DNA of 64,000 nt from Halomonas sp. LBP4 (GCF_003202205.1 NZ_PDOG01000001.1:1-64000), one strand, 5' to 3'; positions 34,597 through 43,345 are shown, counted from the first letter of the stretch. The notes: generated by a model not told the origin, from the letters alone. A program made the numbers and translations.

Positions 34597-36555
34597 TCAG
34601 CCGCTGACGGTATAGGTGTCGCCATCGCCCAGGCCCTCGAGGCGACGCCGCAGTTCACGTCTCGCTTCCGGCCCGTCGGTGGCGCGGAAGCTCATGTCGA
34701 GATTCTCGCCGACCCGCTCCAGGGTCACCTCGACCCGCCGATTCCGGCGGCGGCCATCGACGGTATCGTTGCTCGTCACCGGCCGGCGGGAACCGTAACC
34801 GCGGGTCTCGATCAGGTCAGGCTCCACCCCCTGGCTGACCAGGTAGTCGGCCACGCTGTCGGCCCGCGCCTGGGAGAGCGGGTCGTTGATGGCGTCGTTG
34901 CCGGTGCTGTCGGCATGGCCGGCGATGAAGACCCGCGCCAGGTCGGTACGGTCGCGGATCCGCGAGGCCAGCCCGGCAAGCTCGCTGCGGGCATCGGCGC
35001 CCAGTTCGGCACTGTTCACGGCGAACAGGGCATCGGCGGACAGGGTGACGTCCGGCGCTCGGGTCGGCGCCGGGGCCGTGATGCCGCCGGTGAAGTCGGA
35101 CAGGGTGAAACCGCTCGGCCCCTGGGCCGGGCAGATCACGTCGGGATTGATCTCGATGCCGTCGCCGCCCAGCTCGGCCAGGGTCGGCATGTCGTCACGA
35201 CGCACCTCGAGGGCCTGCATCAGCCGGCCCATGGCCGCCAGGGTGCGAGCGTCGGCCAGGGCCACGTCATACTGGGCATTGACGTAGGCACGACTGGCCT
35301 CGAAGAACTCGTTCTCGCTGTCCAGCACGTCGAGCAGGGTACGCTGGCCGATATCGAACTGCTGCTGGTAGGCGCCGCGCACCCGGTCGATGGACTGGCG
35401 GTGCTGGTTCAGGTAGTCGAGCTGCTCGCGCAGGCGCTGGGTGTCGTTGTAGGCGATCTGGGTGGTCTGGCGCACATCGATACAGGCCTTCTCGCGCTGG
35501 TTGATCGCTTGCTCGACCCGATCGGTGGCGGCGCGGAAGGAGGCCAGGTCGCTGCCGCCGCGGTAGAGGTTCATGCTGGCGACCAGCTCGATGCGGTGGC
35601 GATCCCGCCTCCCCAGTGGATCGAAGTTGCCGTCGTGGCTCTCGTAGGTGCCGGTACGGCCACGCAGGTCGAGGCGTGGATGGAAGCCGGCGCGGGCCCC
35701 CTCGCGTTCGGCCCGCGACGCCTCGATGTTCTCGAGGGCGGCATGGAACTCCGGGTTGCCGGCGAAGGCCAGGTCCACGGCCTCGGCCACCGAGGGCGGC
35801 AGCCGGTCGTCGAGACCCGGCGCCGGGGCGAGGTTTTCCGCCGGCAGGTCACCGACGATACGCTGGTAACGCGCCGTGACGTCGTGCAGGTTGGAGGCCT
35901 CGGTCATCAGGTTCGACTCGGCCAGGGCCAGGCGGCCGCTGATCTGCTCCAGGTCGACACCGCGGCCGGCGCCGGAGAGCGCCCGCTCCTCGATCTGGTT
36001 GAAGACCCGCAGATGATCGGCGTAGTTGTTCTGGGCCAGGCGCACCAGCTCACGGCGGCGACTGACGTCGAGATAGGCCCGCACGGCCTCCAGGGCGACG
36101 TTCTCGCTCGCCCCGAGCAGCTCGTAGTAGCGCACCAGCTTGGCACGATCGAGGCTCTCCACCTCGCTGCGCGTGGCGAAGCCATCGTAGAGCATCTGGG
36201 TCAGGGTCAGCTCGGCGAAATCGGTATCGTAGCTGCCGTGGCTGTCATTCTCATGATCCTCGCGGCCGATCCCGGCGGCCACGTCGATGCTCGGCAGGTA
36301 GTTGCCACGCGCCACGCCGACGTCGTTGTCGGCGGCACGCAGGCCGTTCCAGGCCGCCTGGACCTCGGGGTTGGTGGCGATGGCACGCTGCACCACCCGC
36401 TGGAGGTCGGTCGAACCGGGGGCGGCCAGGCCGGACGGCAAGGACTGGGCCACGGCGGCCGCGAGCGGCAACAAGGAAAGCGAGGCCCCCATCACGGCGG
36501 CCCGCGCGAGTCGACAGGCACCCTGGACGCGCGAAGAGGCGGTTACGAAATGCAT
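34597..36555 (-). CDS. lapE: TolC-family outer-membrane channel fused to an OmpA peptidoglycan-binding domain (652 aa)
   Basis: Residues 1-35 are a signal peptide (LSLLPLAAAVAQS). Residues about 45-440 are a TolC/LapE efflux channel with two repeats (TDLQRVVQRAIATNPEVQAA and AVDLAFAGNPEFHAALENI; YLDVSRRRELV and AYNDTQRLREQLDYL). Residues about 510-630 are an OmpA C-terminal domain, with AGHADSTGNDAINDPLSQARADSVADYL and RRNRRVEV, which binds peptidoglycan. The start has AAAGGAAC seven bases upstream; an ATG five codons earlier is less likely. It heads the lapE-B-C-luxR operon. The fusion would anchor the channel to the cell wall. Confidence 0.93.
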   Translation of the reverse strand: MHFVTASSRVQGACRLARAAVMGASLSLLPLAAAVAQSLPSGLAAPGSTDLQRVVQRAIATNPEVQAAWNGLRAADNDVGVARGNYLPSIDVAAGIGREDHENDSHGSYDTDFAELTLTQMLYDGFATRSEVESLDRAKLVRYYELLGASENVALEAVRAYLDVSRRRELVRLAQNNYADHLRVFNQIEERALSGAGRGVDLEQISGRLALAESNLMTEASNLHDVTARYQRIVGDLPAENLAPAPGLDDRLPPSVAEAVDLAFAGNPEFHAALENIEASRAEREGARAGFHPRLDLRGRTGTYESHDGNFDPLGRRDRHRIELVASMNLYRGGSDLASFRAATDRVEQAINQREKACIDVRQTTQIAYNDTQRLREQLDYLNQHRQSIDRVRGAYQQQFDIGQRTLLDVLDSENEFFEASRAYVNAQYDVALADARTLAAMGRLMQALEVRRDDMPTLAELGGDGIEINPDVICPAQGPSGFTLSDFTGGITAPAPTRAPDVTLSADALFAVNSAELGADARSELAGLASRIRDRTDLARVFIAGHADSTGNDAINDPLSQARADSVADYLVSQGVEPDLIETRGYGSRRPVTSNDTVDGRRRNRRVEVTLERVGENLDMSFRATDGPEARRELRRRLEGLGDGDTYTVSG

Positions 36556-36999
36556 TCGAGTTCCTTTCATGTTTGGCAGGCGCGCAGCTCACGGCGCTGT
36601 CGGACCCGTCAGTAGGTTGAGTCTATTTTCTTGTTATTACGGGACTCATCCGGCAAGTCCGGACGGCGCTTCCTTTCCCGCTTTCCTAATTCCCGATAGC
36701 GACATCTCACCATCGGGCCGCATCAGACAACTCGACTGAGGCAAGGTGAGGGCCACAATACTTTTTCATGAAGGTTATCCTTTGTAATGTATCGTAACCA
36801 AACCAGCGCCTTTAGCCAATCCCTAAATCGATGCGAAAGGCGAGGAAATCGCCGACCCCTTGTGTAAGATAAAGCTTACAAATTATGTAAGACAAGGCTT
36901 ACCAAGCCGCCGTCACCGCCACGCTCTCTCCTGCCCGACACCAAACGTGCTATCGTCACGCCATCACCGACACGGCAGCGTCACGACAAGGAGAACGCC
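36556..36999. other. Divergent intergenic region upstream of the Lap secretion operon
   Basis: The 444-bp spacer separates lapE (minus) from the 93-aa gene (plus) and is AT-rich by local standards. It holds the twin inverted repeat at 36863-36903. The stretch 36755-36810 (TACTTTTTCATGAAGG, TTTGTAATGTATCGTAACC) is the likeliest promoter zone for the Lap operon. No gene seen. Confidence 0.55.
36863..36903. promoter_or_regulatory. Twin 18-bp inverted repeats, candidate operator
   Basis: TGTAAGATAAAGCTTACA (36863-36880) and TGTAAGACAAGGCTTACC (36886-36903) are two copies of TGTAAG-N6-CTTACA repeated at a 23-bp interval, so both sit on nearly the same face of the helix. They lie 97 bases before the 93-aa gene and about 308 bases before lapE. 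Such tandem dyads are typical of cooperative repressor binding. The binding protein is unknown. Confidence 0.65.
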
Positions 37000-37281
37000 A
37001 TGTCCTCATCGGAAATCCAGAAGACGCGCGTCATCAACGAACTGCGCAGCTTCATCAAGAAACTGCTGCAGGACCCCAGGATCCTCGAGCAGTCGCTGGA
37101 GATCGCCCGCCGCCAACTCTCGGAAGGCAGCAAGGACGAGGCGATGGCGCGTATCGCCAACGAGATCTCGGACACCACCAGCGTGCATATCCCGGAGGAC
37201 CCGACGGAGCATTCCGAGGCCGACCGGCTCTTCCTGGAGGTACTGAAGGAGGTGGTCGACGAGGAGCAGGCCCTCTATTGA
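37000..37281 (+). CDS. Hypothetical protein (93 aa), helical and acidic
   Basis: I do not recognise the family. The protein is charged and helical throughout (VINELRSFIKKLLQDPRILEQSLEIARRQL, then DRLFLEVLKEVVDEEQALY), with no cysteines, no signal peptide and no membrane segment. AAGGAGAA eight bases before the ATG is an excellent ribosome site, so it is very probably expressed. A terminator follows at 37317-37342, so it is a single-gene unit, perhaps controlled by the twin inverted repeat in its leader region. Confidence 0.8.
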   Translation: MSSSEIQKTRVINELRSFIKKLLQDPRILEQSLEIARRQLSEGSKDEAMARIANEISDTTSVHIPEDPTEHSEADRLFLEVLKEVVDEEQALY

Positions 37282-37316
37282 GCCATGCCCTCGAGCAGCG
37301 CTCGCCCCGAGCTCCA

Positions 37317-37342
37317 GGAACGCCCGGCACTCGCCGGGCGTT
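37317..37342 (+). terminator. Terminator after the 93-aa gene
   Basis: GAACGCCCGGC and GCCGGGCGTTC form an 11-bp perfect stem with a four-base loop, 36 bases after the stop codon. Only a short T/C stretch follows. Confidence 0.75.
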
Positions 37343-37365
37343 CTGCATCGGGGAATCCGCCGGCA

Positions 37366-37484
37366 GGGCAATCGCAGTTGGCGAGGGGCGCCGGGGGCAG
37401 GTCGTAGCGAAGGTCATTCGCCATGGATGGCGAATGTAGCGCCCAGGGAAGGGTTCACAGCGCCTTCGCGGAGGCCTGCCCCCG
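37366..37484 (+). repeat. Dispersed ~110-bp palindromic element, copy 1
   Basis: The element runs CAGGGCAATCGC, GGCGCCGGGGGCAGGTCG, a perfect 22-bp palindrome (37415-37436, CATTCGCCAT-GG-ATGGCGAATG), the 29-bp block GTAGCGCCCAGGG...TTCACAGCGCC (37436-37464), and a closing arm with CCTGCCCCCGG. The outer arms pair, so the whole folds into a branched hairpin. A second copy in opposite orientation lies at 46840-46975. It fills the gap before thiI. Confidence 0.8.
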
Positions 37485-37592
37485 GGGTAGCCCCGACCCA
37501 GCGATATCCCTGAGCCGGCCGGTCGAGGCCGTGCGCTGCCGCGCCGGCCCTGATATCATGTCAACAGACTGTTTTTGAATCGTTTTTCACGC

Positions 37593-39065
37593 ATGCACTA
37601 TCTTCTCAAGCTGTTCCCCGAGATCACCATCAAGTCGCGCTCCGTGCGTCGACACATGACGCGCTGCCTGGCCGGCAATGTGCGCATTATCCTGCGTCGG
37701 CTCGACGAGAGGGTCAGAGTCAAGGACACCTGGGATGCCCTCCACGTCACCCTGCCGGAGGCGCTGCCCGATTCCCTGGCCCGGGAGATGGGCGAGCGCC
37801 TGACACGGATCCCCGGCATTCACGAGGTGCTGGCCATCCGCGAGGTGCCCTTCTCCGACCTGGCCGACATCGCCGACCGGGTGGTGCCGCCGTGGCAGCA
37901 GGCCATCGCGGGTCGCCGCTTCCGGGTCAGCGCCAAGCGCCGCGGCGAGCATGCCTTCAGCTCCGAGGACATCGAGCGCCTGGTCGGTCGCCGGCTGCTC
38001 GAGGCCTGCCCCGACGCCAGGGTCGACCTGACCCGCCCCGAGGTGGACGTCTCCGTCGAGGTCGTGCACCAGCAACTGAGGCTGATCGAGGCTCGCTGGC
38101 CCGGCCTCGGCGGCTATCCGCTCGGCCTCCAGGGACAGGCCCTGTCGCTGATCTCCGGCGGCTTCGACTCGCCGGTGGCGGCCTGGCGCATGATGCGTCG
38201 CGGCATCAAGACCCACTTCCTCTTCTTCAACCTGGGGGGGCCGGCCCACGAAGCCGGGGTACGCGAGGTGACTCATCACCTCTGGCAGCGCTACGGCAGC
38301 TCCCATCGCGTCAACTTCATCGCGGTGCCCTTCGAGGGGGTGGTCGCCGAGATCCTGCGCAGCGTGCCCGATGGAGTCATGGGGGTAGTGCTCAAGCGCA
38401 TGATGGTGCGGGCGGCCAGCCGCATCGGCCAGCGCGCCCGGATCCCGGCGCTGGTCACCGGCGATGCCATCGCCCAGGTCTCGAGCCAGACCCTGACCAA
38501 CCTGGCGCTGATCGACGAAGCAAGCGAGCTGCCGATCCTCCGCCCGCTGCTCACCGAAGACAAGCAGGACATCATCACCCAGGCACGCCGCCTCGATACC
38601 GCCCGCTTCGCCGAGACGATGCCCGAATACTGCGGGGTGATCTCCCGTCGCCCCCATACCCATGCCCGCGCCAGCCAGGTCGAGGAGGCGGAGGCCGGTT
38701 TCGACTTCGCCGTGCTAGAGGCCGCCATCGAGGCCGCCGAGACGACCCGCTCCGACCGCCTGCTGGAGCGCCGGTATGCCCCCGGCGAGGTGCCGACCGT
38801 GGACTCGCCACAGGCCCTCGAGCAGCTGGGTGATACCTGCGTGATCGACATCCGCGCCCCCCACGAACGCGAGGCCGCGCCGCTGTGGCTCCCCGACGTG
38901 CCACGCCTCGAGATCCCCTTCTACGAGCTCCAGGGCCGGGCGGCGGACCTGCCGGACGACCGCCGCTACCTGCTCTATTGCGACCAGGGGGTGATGAGCC
39001 GGATGCAGGCCCTGCACCTGCACGACCGGGGCCTGACGCACTTCGGCGTCTACCGCACCACCTGA
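37593..39065 (+). CDS. thiI: tRNA 4-thiouridine synthase ThiI with rhodanese domain (490 aa)
   Basis: ThiI adenylates tRNA uridine 8 and transfers sulfur to it, and in the rhodanese-containing form also serves thiamine thiazole synthesis. The order is ferredoxin-like/THUMP domain (residues 1-165), PP-loop ATPase (about 175-345, SGGFDSPVAAW with the SGG-DS motif; CGVISRRPHTHA nearby) and C-terminal rhodanese domain with active Cys in LLYCDQGVMSR. It aligns along its length with E. coli ThiI (KLFPEITIKS at the N-terminus). The ATG used starts at MHYLLKLFPE; the frame is open six codons further upstream. Confidence 0.97.
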   Translation: MHYLLKLFPEITIKSRSVRRHMTRCLAGNVRIILRRLDERVRVKDTWDALHVTLPEALPDSLAREMGERLTRIPGIHEVLAIREVPFSDLADIADRVVPPWQQAIAGRRFRVSAKRRGEHAFSSEDIERLVGRRLLEACPDARVDLTRPEVDVSVEVVHQQLRLIEARWPGLGGYPLGLQGQALSLISGGFDSPVAAWRMMRRGIKTHFLFFNLGGPAHEAGVREVTHHLWQRYGSSHRVNFIAVPFEGVVAEILRSVPDGVMGVVLKRMMVRAASRIGQRARIPALVTGDAIAQVSSQTLTNLALIDEASELPILRPLLTEDKQDIITQARRLDTARFAETMPEYCGVISRRPHTHARASQVEEAEAGFDFAVLEAAIEAAETTRSDRLLERRYAPGEVPTVDSPQALEQLGDTCVIDIRAPHEREAAPLWLPDVPRLEIPFYELQGRAADLPDDRRYLLYCDQGVMSRMQALHLHDRGLTHFGVYRTT

Positions 39066-39174
39066 CTCGCTCGAACAGCGTTTTTTTTTGCTGTCGCTGG
39101 CTACATTTTCCCCCTCGCCGAGCTACGCTACAAAAAGGAACAATTTTGTTATCGTAGGTTGCGAGGGGTGGCGT

Positions 39175-42100
39175 ATGGGCGCACGCGGGTCGTCGTCACA
39201 CCGGAAGTCCTCTTCTTCCATGTCATCGCCAGGAAACGGCACAGCACATCCCGGCGTCTCGCCGCTCCTCCTCCAGGAACCGTCGCTGGAGCCGGCTCAC
39301 CCGCGCGAGGAGCCGCGCCACCGGCTGCGCAACTGGGGGCTGCTGCTGATCGCCCTGCTCGCCGTCACCCTGGCCACCCTGCTGGTGGCCGAGGCCCGCA
39401 CCTCGCACTTCCAGGCCCAGGAGCTGTCGCGCTATGCCGGCACCCTGACCTACACCCTCGCCCCGGGCCAGAGCGACCGCATCCGCTTTCCCAGCCACGG
39501 CCCCTTCGACCTGCGCCTGGGCTATGCCCAGTTGCCGCAGATCGAGGAGCGCCTCCTCGGCCGCGGCTTCGACATCGAACGCCAGGTACGCTTCTCGCCG
39601 CCGCTGCTGGAGTACACCCGGCGCGGTTTCTTCCCGCCCTACCCGGAGAAGACCCGAGCCGGCCTGACCCTGGAAGAGTGCCGTGGCGAGACGCTGTACG
39701 AGTTCCGCCATCCGCAGCGCCACTATCCGCACTTCGATGCCATCCCGCCGCTGATGCTGCAGGTGCTGTTGTTCATCGAGAACCGCCAGTTGCTCGATGA
39801 GAGTGCGCCCTATGCCAATCCGGCGGTGGACTGGCCACGCTTTACCAAGGCGGCCATATCCCAGGTGGGCCGTGCGCTGGACATGTCCGACCAGGCCTCC
39901 GGGGGGAGCACCCTGGCCACCCAGGTCGAGAAGTACCGTCACTCCCCGCACGGGTTGACCGAGTCGCCGATGGAGAAACTGCGCCAGATGATCTCGGCCA
40001 GCGTGCGCGGCTACCAGCAAGGGCCGCAAACGCTCGCTGCACGCCAGGAGGTGGCGCTGGAATACCTCAACTCGGTGCCCCTGTCGGCGGCGCCCGGCTA
40101 CGGCGAGGTGCATGGGATCGGCGACGGGCTCTGGGTCTGGTTCGGCGCCGATTTCGACGAGATCAATCGCCTGCTGGTCCCCGACTTCAACTCGAACGCC
40201 ACCCTCGAGCGCCAGGGCCAGGCCCTGCGCCAGGTGGTGGCACTGATGATCGCCCAGCGCCGCCCCTCCTGGTACCTCTCCAGCGGCCGTCAGGCGCTGG
40301 AGCAGCTCACCGACAGCCACCTGCGGCTGCTGGCCGACGAGGCGCTGGTCAGCCCCGAGTTGCGCGATGCCGCCCTCGACCAGCGCTTGCCTTTCCGCGA
40401 CTTTTCCCGTGACCCGGTGCGCCTGCGGGTCGAGCAGGACAAGGGCCTGCAGGTGGCCCGCAGCCGTCTCGGTGGCCTGGTCGGCCTCTCATACTACGAC
40501 CTCGACCGCCTCGATCTCAGGGCCCGCACCACCCTGCACGGGGACCTGCAACGCCAGGTCACCGACTACCTGTATCGCCTCGCCGACCCGGACTTCGCCA
40601 GCGAGATCGGGCTGTTCGGCGAGCGGCTGCTGTCGCCGGAGAAGACCCGCGAGGTCCGCTACAGCTTCACCCTGCTAGAGCGGGGCGACGACGGTTTTCG
40701 TGTCCGCGTGCAGACCGACAATACCGGCCAGCCCTTCGACATCAACGAGGGCAGCAAGCTCGAGCTCGGCTCCACCGCCAAGCTGCGGGTCCTGGCGACC
40801 TACCTGGAGATGATCGCCGAACTTCATCAGCGCCATGCCGGCCAGCCCGTGGAGGCGCTGCGTCAGGTGGAGGTGGATCGCCGGGACGTACTCAGTCGCT
40901 GGGTGCTCGACACCCTGATCGCCCGCCCCGACACCGAGCTCGACGCGATTCTCGCGGCCGCCATGGAGCGACGCTATTCGGCCAGCCCCCACGAGGCCTT
41001 CTTCACCGGCGGCGGCCGCCATACCTTCAGCAACTTCAGCCGTGAGGACAACGGCCGCAACCCGACCCTCTCCGAGGCCATCCGCGAATCGCTCAACCTG
41101 CCCTTCGTGCGCCTGCTGCGCGACCTGGTACGCTACAGCACCCACCGCAACGAGCACCGCAGCCAGCTGCTCGAGGACGACGGCGACCCTCGCCGGCTGG
41201 AATACCTGCAGCGCTTCGCCGACCGCGAGGGGCGCGTCTTCCTGCGGCGCTTCTGGCGCAAGTACCGTGACCTGGACAGCGACCAGCGCCTCGATGCCTT
41301 CCTCGGCGGCTTGCGCATCACCGCCTCACGCCTGGCCGCAGTGCATCGCTACCTCTTCCCCGAGGCCGACCGCGACACCTTCGCCACCTTCCTGGCCGAG
41401 TGGCTACCCGGCGAACCGCTCGACGACCGCCGCATCGACAACCTCTATGATGTCCATGCGCCCGGCAACCATTCGCTGTCGGACCAGGGCTACATCGCCA
41501 AGGTGCATCCGTTGGAGCTGTGGCTGCTCGGCTACCTGCTGGACTATCCCGAGGCCTCCTTCTTCGAGGCCGCCGCGGCCAGCCAGCAGGAACGCCAGGA
41601 GGTCTATGGCTGGCTGTTCAAGACCCGCCACCGCAGCGCCCGCGACGTGCGTATCCGCACCATGCTCGAGGTCGAGGCCTTCCTCGACATCCACCAGCGC
41701 TGGCAACGCCTGGGCTATCCCTTCGAGCACCTGGTGCCGTCGCTCGCCACCGCGGTGGGCACCTCGGGCGATCGCCCGGCGGCGCTGGCCGAGCTGGTCG
41801 GCATCATCCTCAACGACGGCGTGCGCCTGCCGACGCTGCGCATCGACGACCTGCACTTCGCCACCGCCACGCCCTACGAGACCCGCTTCGTGCCGGCCGA
41901 GGCCCGCGCCCAGCGGGTGATGGCCCCCGAGGTCGCCGCGGTGCTGCGCGAGACCCTCTCGCAGGTGGTGGAGGGCGGCACCGCCCGGCGCCTGCAGGGC
42001 AGCTTCACCCTGGCGGACGGCACCGCCCTGACGCTGGGCGGCAAGACCGGCACCGGCAACAACCGCATCGAGACGGTGACCCGCGGGGGCCACGTCATCG

Positions 42101-42336
42101 ATTCGCAGGCACGCAATCGCACCGCCACCTTCGTCTTCTATCTCGGCGATGACCACTTCGGCACCCTCACCGCCTACGTGCCCGGCGGCGAATCCGACAA
42201 CTTCCGTTTTACCTCGGCACTGCCGGTGCAGGTGCTCAAGGGCATGGAGCCGATCCTCTCACCCCACCTCGAGCCCGGTGCCCGCAGCCAGTGCCGGCCG
42301 CCGGCGACACAGGAGATGCTGATGGCCAGGCACTAA
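39175..42336 (+). CDS. Divergent bifunctional class A penicillin-binding protein (1053 aa)
   Basis: This is an inner-membrane peptidoglycan synthase with one membrane segment (LLLIALLAVTLATLLVAEA, about residues 46-64). A glycosyltransferase-51 domain (about 190-380) has FIENRQLLDESAP instead of the usual EDRxFxxHxG, and GGSTLATQVEKYRHS for GGSTITQQ. The transpeptidase part has Ser-x-x-Lys as GSTAKLRVL, Ser-x-Asn as ESLNLPFV and Lys-Thr-Gly as GGKTGTGNNR. Large inserts make it much longer than PBP1A/1C. The start has GAGGGG six bases upstream. It is not one of the standard E. coli PBPs, so its division or stress role is unknown. Confidence 0.85.
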   Translation: MGARGSSSHRKSSSSMSSPGNGTAHPGVSPLLLQEPSLEPAHPREEPRHRLRNWGLLLIALLAVTLATLLVAEARTSHFQAQELSRYAGTLTYTLAPGQSDRIRFPSHGPFDLRLGYAQLPQIEERLLGRGFDIERQVRFSPPLLEYTRRGFFPPYPEKTRAGLTLEECRGETLYEFRHPQRHYPHFDAIPPLMLQVLLFIENRQLLDESAPYANPAVDWPRFTKAAISQVGRALDMSDQASGGSTLATQVEKYRHSPHGLTESPMEKLRQMISASVRGYQQGPQTLAARQEVALEYLNSVPLSAAPGYGEVHGIGDGLWVWFGADFDEINRLLVPDFNSNATLERQGQALRQVVALMIAQRRPSWYLSSGRQALEQLTDSHLRLLADEALVSPELRDAALDQRLPFRDFSRDPVRLRVEQDKGLQVARSRLGGLVGLSYYDLDRLDLRARTTLHGDLQRQVTDYLYRLADPDFASEIGLFGERLLSPEKTREVRYSFTLLERGDDGFRVRVQTDNTGQPFDINEGSKLELGSTAKLRVLATYLEMIAELHQRHAGQPVEALRQVEVDRRDVLSRWVLDTLIARPDTELDAILAAAMERRYSASPHEAFFTGGGRHTFSNFSREDNGRNPTLSEAIRESLNLPFVRLLRDLVRYSTHRNEHRSQLLEDDGDPRRLEYLQRFADREGRVFLRRFWRKYRDLDSDQRLDAFLGGLRITASRLAAVHRYLFPEADRDTFATFLAEWLPGEPLDDRRIDNLYDVHAPGNHSLSDQGYIAKVHPLELWLLGYLLDYPEASFFEAAAASQQERQEVYGWLFKTRHRSARDVRIRTMLEVEAFLDIHQRWQRLGYPFEHLVPSLATAVGTSGDRPAALAELVGIILNDGVRLPTLRIDDLHFATATPYETRFVPAEARAQRVMAPEVAAVLRETLSQVVEGGTARRLQGSFTLADGTALTLGGKTGTGNNRIETVTRGGHVIDSQARNRTATFVFYLGDDHFGTLTAYVPGGESDNFRFTSALPVQVLKGMEPILSPHLEPGARSQCRPPATQEMLMARH

Positions 42337-42339
42337 CTA

Positions 42340-42532
42340 GGCTTTATCCGAAAAGTCGGCGAGCGATGGCCAGGGCTAGGCCCGTTCCCTACGGGCCCAC
42401 GCATTTCCCACATCCGTGTGGGTCACAAGGCAAAAATCAGCGCAAAAGCGGAGTTTACGTGGGTGTGAATGAGCATTTTAAGCTGATTTTTAACGCCGTA
42501 TGGGCGAGCGCAGGCAGTTTTCGGACAAAGCC
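42340..42532. mobile_element. MITE-like non-coding element with 15-bp terminal inverted repeats
   Basis: GGCTTTATCCGAAAA (42340-42354) and TTTTCGGACAAAGCC (42518-42532) are inverted repeats with one mismatch enclosing 163 bases without a gene. Inside are two small hairpins, GCCCGTTCCCTACGGGC and CCCACATCCGTGTGGG. It begins three bases after the stop codon of the penicillin-binding protein gene. A clear target-site duplication was not seen. The ends look like those of an insertion sequence, whose family I cannot name. Confidence 0.65.
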
Positions 42533-42550
42533 AGACCACGAGCGCACACG

Positions 42551-42586
42551 AAAACGGGAAAGCAGGGGCCACCCCTCCTTTCCCGT
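42551..42586 (-). terminator. Terminator of the 140-aa gene
   Basis: ACGGGAAAG (42554-42562) pairs with CTTTCCCGT (42578-42586), with an inner GGGG/CCCC pair. On the minus strand it is followed by TTTTCG. It lies about 30 bases after the stop at 42615. Confidence 0.75.
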
Positions 42587-42614
42587 TCATGGTGGTGCGG
42601 GAATGAGTGCGGGT

Positions 42615-43037
42615 TCAGCAGATCTCTTCCCAGAGCCGTTGCCGGAAATCCTTGGGAAGCTCGGCTACCTTGCCGAGCCGAGCCATGTGGGCATCGGCCA
42701 TGTCCTTGGCGGCCTCGTGGTAGCAGTGGCTCAGCGAGGCGGGGCTCCGCAACGTTTCGGGGTCGGAGAAGCACTTCGATACCTTCTGATTCGAGGCGGC
42801 GCAGGCGGCCATGAACTCTGCCTCCACCTGGACGGCCTCGAGGATGGACTCCATCCAGGCCAGCTGTATCCTGACCACCGGGTGGGTCGCATCCATCCAG
42901 TGATGCAGCCACCAGTCGAACACCGGCTTCGTGGCCTCGGCGACACCCTCCGGGAAAGCGACAACGGTAGCGAGGGTCGCCTCGGGGGTCACTTCGGGAG
43001 TCGCTTGCCCAGTGGGCACTTGTTTAGCTGTTGACAT
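42615..43037 (-). CDS. Hypothetical helical protein (140 aa), phasin-like character
   Basis: I cannot assign a family firmly. After a Thr/Pro-rich start (MSTAKQVPTGQATPEV) it is helical and amphipathic, with FDWWLHHWMDATHPVVRIQLAWMESILEAVQVEAEFM, then a Cys-containing stretch and a charged C-terminus (FRQRLWEEIC). The length and helix pattern are compatible with a phasin or another PHA-granule protein, but no signature proves this. GAGAGGAG eight bases before the ATG is a very strong ribosome site, suggesting high expression. The long 5' extension of the open frame is not used. Confidence 0.75.
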   Translation of the reverse strand: MSTAKQVPTGQATPEVTPEATLATVVAFPEGVAEATKPVFDWWLHHWMDATHPVVRIQLAWMESILEAVQVEAEFMAACAASNQKVSKCFSDPETLRSPASLSHCYHEAAKDMADAHMARLGKVAELPKDFRQRLWEEIC

Positions 43038-43345
43038 ATTGACTCCTCTCAAGAACGTAGTATTGGTGCGCCCTTGAGTGTAGTGGGAGCGGTCCAGGCC
43101 GGTCAGACAATTTTGGTACGACGTTATCTTGTCTTGCTGTAGACCGAGCTCCCGGCGCCCAGGCCGGGATGGGGAGGCCCCATGCCACGACACAGGATGA
43201 AGCAGCTACGCTGTATTCGACCACATCCCGTCATGCCACCCGGTGATTCCCGTACCACTGGCCGGCCAGCCATGGATGAAAACGCCGGCAGCAGTGTGAG
43301 ACCCTGCCGGTATCCGCTCGACTCCCCGACGAGGACCTCGCCGAC
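43038..43345. other. Divergent intergenic region before the GST gene
   Basis: This 308-bp spacer should hold promoters for the 140-aa gene (minus) and the GST gene (plus). The part at 43060-43130 is the least GC-rich. No repeat or operator stands out. Confidence 0.5.
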
